Shown here: positions 59,201 through 64,000 of the stretch, piece by piece | Position numbering within the stretch: the stretch's first letter is position 1 | Layout of the letters: each line of letters opens with the position of its first letter | DNA from: Dendrolimus kikuchii | Lineage: Eukaryota > Arthropoda > Insecta > Lepidoptera > Lasiocampidae | Assembly: GCA_019925095.2 (NCBI GenBank) | Contig: CM034409.1 | Span: 8,492,501 to 8,556,500, forward strand | Direction of reading: 5' to 3' | DNA length: 64,000 bases | Position numbers and translations under genes: made by a program | Notes under the pieces: generated by a model | The model's database searches: none | Told to the model about the DNA's origin: nothing | Seen by the model: only the letters and a program-made list of their open reading frames with translations

Positions 59201-60858
59201 TATAAATTGAAGGTTGACCATATGCAATGAGAAAAATGTTTGTAATATACAAAGGCAGATGGACAAACAGATGAACTGACAAGATGTAAGGGATTCCATT
59301 GCCAAAATGCAATCTTAACTTACTGCAGCAATGTAATTTATCTAATGCAATGAATTGCAATCTCACCATATATGCGAAAACTCTTCTAATCCACATAATG
59401 CATGTTCTGGATTATTAAAAACATTTTGATCAATAATAACAACTCCTCTTGATTTAGCCATGACAGTTGGCTGCCGTGGGACACCTCTTTTGTTTTGAAA
59501 TGAAGTCTCAATCACACCAATTTGTTTATAACTTAAGCAATCTGAATCACTCTCATTAGGTGACAATTGCTCCCTATTACTTGATGTTTGTACTGTAGAT
59601 GCTGAAAGGTAAAGGTGCTATGAGTTTCACTATCACTGTAGTTATAGAGCAATTCTCTTTGTTGACGGGCGATTGACCAAAGGTCAAATTGCTCATTGGT
59701 CATAACCAGGTTTTTTTAAAAGTAGTGTTGGACCATTCATGTTTAAGATGGGGTATATTTCTACACTTTTATTTATTTACTATGAATAGATCTGAAGGTT
59801 TGAAGTGAAACTTCTGTATAAACGGGGGGTCTTAGGATTTTTCTGTCATGGAAAAGTGTTACAGCCACATGGAGGAGTGGCATTAGACTAGACGTGGTGC
59901 GAGGGGGCATAACTTTAGAGTATACTATGGATGCGTTTTTTGGTTCCAGATCGAATTCAGTTTTTTTGTTTGATAAAATAAAATATGTTTAAATAAAAAA
60001 TGCTTTCATTAAAATGTACCTAACCTAACCAAATCATAATTTGCAGTAAACCTGCGAAAAATCGAAATGTGTGCTGGGACACACAGTAGAAGTGAAACTT
60101 CAACGGACAAGTGGAAAAACGAATGGCAACAGATAAGTGGCAAAACAAAAGTATTGCAAGAAAATTTTAACTTGAAGGTTTAGGGGCAGGTTTTCAAATT
60201 GGACAAGTAAATTAACAATCTGCCGGTAAAACTTCAAGTTAAAAAATTTGTTGCAATTAATTTTGCTGCTTGCCTGTTGCCATTCATTTTCCACTTGTCT
60301 GTTGAAGTTTTTATAACACAGGTTACTCCCGCCTTAGCCTTAAATGCTCAAGTAATAAACAAAAGTGCCATATAACTATACCCCAAGCCATGTTTAACAA
60401 CTACTAACTGATGAGTGCTCATTATTTTCAACAAAGCTATTGAAACGGAAAATTTCTTAAAAAGCTATATTTAAAAAAAAAGCCTGGTTACAACTAATAA
60501 TTTGGGTGCGGGAAAATCACCCTATAATAATAATGTAATTGATTTTAAAATATGAAGTATCAGTTACATCATATTTTTTAGTATAATTTATGAATGTATA
60601 TTTCATACCGGCATCTCCACAACTAGCACAACGCAAATCACTCAAAGCCGATTTTATTAGTTTAATCTCATTCTGATGTTCATGCTTTAAAGACGATAAT
60701 TGTTGCCTGGAAAAATAAATATATTACAAAACCCTGGATATTACAATACAAAGATATTGTAGGCGCCTAGAATAACATTTAAAATTGTACCTTAGATTTT
60801 TTATTTCTGTGCGTGCTAAAGCTATTTGATTTCGATAATGGTCAATAATTTCAGTCAT
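53231..60858 (-). CDS. TRMO: tRNA (adenine(37)-N6)-methyltransferase, complete, 7 exons
   Basis: TRMO (TrmO/YaeB, UPF0066 family) uses S-adenosylmethionine to methylate t6A at position 37 of a threonine tRNA anticodon loop, giving m6t6A. Exons (minus): 60858-60791, 60706-60609, 59601-59367, 58952-58795, 58398-58191, 55417-55247 and 53627-53231. All are GT/AG and in frame, giving 444 residues against about 441 in human. Residues 1-55 are coiled-coil-like (NQIALARTEIKNL) and end in CASCGDA. The UPF0066 domain covers about 83-255: IGVIETSF, GVPRQPT, VFNNPEHALCGLEEFSHIW, PPRLGG, FATRSPHRPCPIGLS and VDMVNGTPVLDIKPYIP. A Ser/Pro-rich linker fills 257-312. The C-terminal domain includes AYSRLAELI and LLSEDPRSHYVR, the TrmO-specific tail. 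No damage is seen; introns 2, 5 and 6 hold transposon material. Confidence 0.95.
53660..54470 (+). repeat. family D repeats in TRMO intron 6
   Basis: Two or three copies in series: 'actggaccgatttag', 'taataccgagggtggacaag', 'atcccggataatgggatag' and 'cgcctgctctttaaacaag'. The remainder of the intron to 55246 is AT-rich; 54500-54840 has a repeat shared with 49850-49935. Confidence 0.6.
55480..55640 (+). repeat. repeat in TRMO intron 5, related to 51225
   Basis: 'cctgccctgaaaaaataaaa' and 'gtgaatct.aaccatt' are shared by both copies. Confidence 0.5.
56264..56296. repeat. perfect 14-bp-stem hairpin, TRMO intron 5
   Basis: ACTGATTTGGTCCT, five-base loop, AGGACCAAATCAGT. Isolated; no longer inverted repeat found around it. 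Confidence 0.85.
56435..57435 (-). pseudogene. Jockey-like LINE reverse transcriptase remnant, TRMO intron 5
   Basis: GC-rich insert read on the minus strand. It starts at the catalytic YADD (MYADDSAFF, 57390) and runs through VGKTAALLV, VKYLGVHIDRSLS and AQLRPVLSS. The frame then shifts near 56920, and the C-terminus (NDVITRDLGVPSVEEF, RMFDSADNC) continues in another frame to about 56690. The palm before YADD and ORF1 are missing. 56500-56650 is an imperfect tandem of 'ggccatc' and 'ggcttcg' words. It lies in the same orientation as TRMO. Confidence 0.8.
57880..58120 (+). pseudogene. LINE C-terminal fragment (RNase H or zinc-knuckle side), low confidence
   Basis: The plus frame reads RLEAEETATHVLLE, then a stop, then EMARCRAKYLDIPGDL. 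That resembles the conserved C-terminal 'EET-H-L-EC-' segment after the RNase H domain of some LINEs. Similar traces (GLDEGIVEHIFFHCPK) occur at about 58705-58760 in intron 4. Confidence 0.45.
59802..60310 (+). repeat. fold-back repeat, family A, in TRMO intron 2
   Basis: Copy of 32442-32985 with hairpin at 60062-60310. The outer part of the right arm is lost. In antisense orientation to the family's reference direction, it is transcribed within TRMO pre-mRNA. Confidence 0.75.
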
Positions 60859-61047
60859 TTCAATGTTTATTTATTTACAGAACCCAAAAAATCGAAGAGT
60901 TACTATTTCTTGTTTTATAAAGAAATTATTTTTGTTGTTTGAAAAGCGCTGAAAAAATATTTTACGAATCGAAAATAATGAAACTTTATTTGACACGACA
61001 GTTTTGTAATTTGTTGTCATATATAGTTTTGTCAAATGTCAACTGTT
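60859..61047 (-). promoter_or_regulatory. TRMO 5' UTR and proximal promoter (candidate)
   Basis: Minus-strand sequence before the ATG at 60858 is AT-rich with a TATA-like 'tttataaaac' at about 60918. The transcription start is not assigned. The retroposed element at 61048 forms the upstream edge. Confidence 0.35.
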
Positions 61048-61317
61048 TTTTTTTTATGTTTAAGGCTTGGCAACTAGGCCTTTAAGCCAGGCGCAGTTGT
61101 ATTGTAGGATACAATCCACACCATTCAACGGAGTTCTTGTGACAACTCAAAAGGCCACATTTGACTATACAGTTCACATTTCTCACAAAAACACATAATT
61201 ACTACTCAAAAACTATCAATATCTTACAATTATTTTTCATTTTAGAGTAATTTTACACATTTTTAGAAAATAAAACTGCACAGCACAACGTCCCCTTTCA
61301 GTTCCCGCCAAAAACTC
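61048..61317 (-). mobile_element. retroposed ~270-bp element with 16-bp target duplication
   Basis: TCAAATGTCAACTGTT flanks both ends (61032-61047 and 61318-61333). On the minus strand it begins GAGTTTTTGGCGGGAAC and ends in an A run (the T run at 61046-61055). It is the same sequence as 21087-21359 and is transcribed in the same direction as the adjacent gene TRMO. Confidence 0.85.
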
Positions 61318-61333
61318 TCAAATGTCAACTGTT

Positions 61334-62140
61334 ATTGTCACTGCGCATCACTGCTGTACGCATACCACGTTCCAGTATCAACATTTCATAAATAAAAATT
61401 GAAAAAGGTGAAAAATGATTTATTTTATTACATGTAGTTTACTTTTAGACTTAGTAAAAATATGCGATAAACATAAATTAAATTACATTAAAAGTAATAT
61501 TTTAATATTATAAAAAATAATCAACTCGTGCAAAAATATAAAAATCACAATAAATTGATTCATGGTAAATTTTTATGCTTTCTACTACTACCAAACTACT
61601 ACGATAACTACTAACGAAACGCGACATATATCATATATTTTTGTCACTGAAGTAGGAAACCTATTATAGAGGTCCATGATTTTTGTTCAAAAGTAGTTAA
61701 AAAAGGATTTTTAACAATTTACACTTGTTTTTATAAAAATATCAGAAATTGTTATATTTTAACGTATTTGGTCCACTAAGTTGATAAAACTTTTCTGTTA
61801 TTAAAATAATTTAAATTTTACGACATGTACATGTCAGATTCGCAACAAAATAATTCATTTTTTATGAATACGTTTTCAAACGCAACTCTTATAATGGGGA
61901 TTGTTCACTTTTTTTCAATTTAGCTTTTTGAAAAACCATTTCGAGGAATAGTGTTCTTAATCATTTCTGTCTAGTTAAAATTCCAAAAAACGTACAATCC
62001 CCTTGTATTTTGAAAGAAATGCGTTTGACCGTTATTTGACCTTACTAAATCCTATGACTTCATTTACGTCTGGTGAAATGCATATGAATACCGTAGCCAT
62101 TCAGTTTCAAAATACAAAAGGACCGACATTTTCCTTTTTA
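61334..62140. other. AT-rich, nothing recognised
   Basis: No exon, RNA gene or repeat copy identified. Confidence 0.4.
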
Positions 62141-62144
62141 TGTC

Positions 62145-62825
62145 ATTGTTATGTCATACAACATCAACATAAACAAACATTTTATTCGACGTACTCCAGA
62201 ATTAAATTATGTATATATTATCTCTTCAGACCAATATTTCCTAAATATCTGTAAAGAGAATACTTACATATGGTCTCTAACTAAAAGTCAAAGAAAAGTG
62301 CATTATATAAACGAGCGTCTTCGTAAATGGCGATTGGAGCGATATCGAAATCTTTTCAAGAGATACGATCCAAAAAATAACCTGTTTACTGATGAGAAGA
62401 TCATCACGGTGGAAGAAAATTTAACTGGCAAAACAATACACCTTGCGCCAGAAGTTAGAAGGACTTCCAAAATCACATATTGGAAACAATGATTTAAGCA
62501 TTAAGTGATACTTTATTCGCTGGTTAGCAGTGGATTTTCCAACAGGGCTCTGTACCCTCCCATGAAGCTAATTCAATCCAACATTGGTTGCAAGCCAATT
62601 TGTCAGACTTTGTTCAGAGCATAGGTTGGCCTTCGTCGAGTTCTGACTTGAATTCTTTGGAGTATTCTTTATGAACTGCATTGGAGCTAATGGCATACAA
62701 AAAGTTCACCAGAACCTGAATTTATCTCAAGCGAGCCCAAATCAATAAATGGAAACTGATTGAAAAGATTAGTACCACCATAGAAGAATGGCCTATATCT
62801 TTAAAGCTTAATTAATTGAAAACAA
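62145..62825 (+). pseudogene. Tc1/mariner-superfamily transposase remnant
   Basis: About 62290-62490 is open and reads RKVHYINERLRKWRLERYRN, then NNLFTDEKIITVEEN, the region around the first catalytic Asp (FTDEK). After a stop near 62490, other frames give FQQGSVPSHEANSIQHWLQA and WPSSSSDLNSLEYSLW. There the PDLNPLDY-type third acidic motif has become SDLNSLEY. Further stops follow. It is clearly dead. It differs from the mariner at 14.4 kb and resembles the IS630/Tc1 side; terminal repeats were not found. Confidence 0.75.
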
Positions 62826-64000
62826 GGATGGCTATTTTAAATAACTTATTTTTATATATACATAAATCTAGATGTTATTAGTTATAATTCATGTAAACAA
62901 TATATGAATATTTAACATTCCTCCAAAAATATTTTAGCTTTACTTTGACTGATGTCTTAAGAGTTCATATTACGAGTTATAAGAATAAGATGGTTTCTAT
63001 ACTGAAAGCAAACTATTGTGAGTTATAAATTTGTATGTGCCATATATTTATATGAATTGATTAATAAAATATATCTTTTGACTTATTATTTTGCAAGATG
63101 AAATAATAAATAACTTTTAGCAGTTAAACTTGTTTATTTACTTAAACACTTATTAATAATAATTTAGGACATATTATATAATCTTTTCAGAAATGTTCAG
63201 TTTTATCTTTTTCTTTTTTCTGCAGGCTAGCATTTGGTTTTTTCTATACATAAAGTTTTCATGTAAACTGCAGTGGATAAGTCATAAAATTCTATGATCA
63301 AGCATAACCCTTGCTTATGCAGAAAAGTTGTTGCTAATTTTTTTTGAACCTGAAAAAAAAAGATATAAAGTGTCTATTTAATTACTCGCATAGTCCTTAT
63401 TTAACTCATAATTTTTCATATTAGTAACTATGTTACACATCAAAATCATATTATTAAGAGATTTACAATCATTAAGGTATTTGTCACAAATCTTCATATT
63501 CCATGAAATCCTTCAAGCCATAGATGTGCTTAATTAATCACTTTTAAGCCGGCAAGTGAATATATTTAAAACTACTGGAGAGTTTTATATTTTCCGGTAA
63601 TTTGTTGTATAAGATCAGATCCATAACATACATTAGCAATCAAACACACTATCTAACCGCCAGGGCAGTGGTGCAATGTCTGTTCCTTTATTTGTATGTA
63701 TTTATATGAGATACTTTACTTGTATTATAGATTATTAAGAAAGTAATATAGGTTGCTGATTTATTGATTGTACCAAATTATCAAATAAGTAATTAATATT
63801 ATTTTAATCAGTTTCTAATGAATGAGTGAGACATGTAGCTATTTTTCTATAAATAGGTGCACATTTTAGATGAATTTTGACTTCACCACAAAGTATACTT
63901 ACATCAATCATATATTAACTAATAATTAACATTACTGATTTCTTATATGGATGAAATTTACAGACAGGAATAGTAATATACTACACAGGTTATAAAAGGA
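62826..64000. other. AT-rich, nothing recognised
   Basis: Both strands were read; no exon with a family motif and no repeat copy could be supported. Confidence 0.4.

Overview
The window is insect nuclear DNA, most likely from a moth or butterfly. It has AT-rich, intron-containing housekeeping genes in a dense bed of mobile elements: LINE 3' ends with TATG tails, Helitrons ending in CTAG, mariner and pogo-type elements, and fold-back repeats. Several of these families look lepidopteran. The assignment rests on recognising sequence, not on a database search.

Four kinds of gene can be supported. (1) 960-1267 (+): last exon of a glutathione peroxidase; the rest lies upstream of the window. (2) 13438-20792 (-): complete PSMA5 (20S proteasome subunit alpha-5), four coding exons, 243 residues. 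(3) 24360-27599 (-) and 37808-41050 (-): two intact, intronless, roughly 1080-residue glycoside hydrolase family 31 proteins with C-terminal FN3-like and F5/8C (CBM32-like) domains. They look bacterial in origin (horizontal transfer) and arose by duplication of a block of about 5 kb. A divergent third relative survives only as its C-terminal carbohydrate-binding domain at 48225-48635 (+). (4) 53231-60858 (-): complete TRMO (tRNA m6t6A37 methyltransferase), seven exons, 444 residues.

Layout: 1-1267 end of GPx; 1.3-13.4 kb repeats only; 13.4-20.9 kb PSMA5, whose introns hold a dead mariner and a large palindrome; 21-23.3 kb a retroposed leader-like element and LINE reverse transcriptase pieces in opposite orientations; 23.5-29.4 kb and 36.9-42.3 kb the two copies of the GH31 block, separated by TE debris that includes a Polinton integrase remnant; 42.3-53 kb repeats plus the GH31 remnant; 53.2-60.9 kb TRMO with LINE and fold-back elements in its introns; 61-64 kb a second copy of the retroposed element and a decayed Tc1/mariner transposase.

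The most interesting content is the GH31 locus. It has two intact copies with a conserved TATA-plus-initiator-like core promoter, a mosaic pattern of divergence that suggests gene conversion, and TE insertions that can be dated relative to the duplication because each copy provides the other's empty site. The next most interesting is a retroposed ~270-bp element carrying an E2F-like motif, found just upstream of both complete housekeeping genes. The genes here share no pathway.
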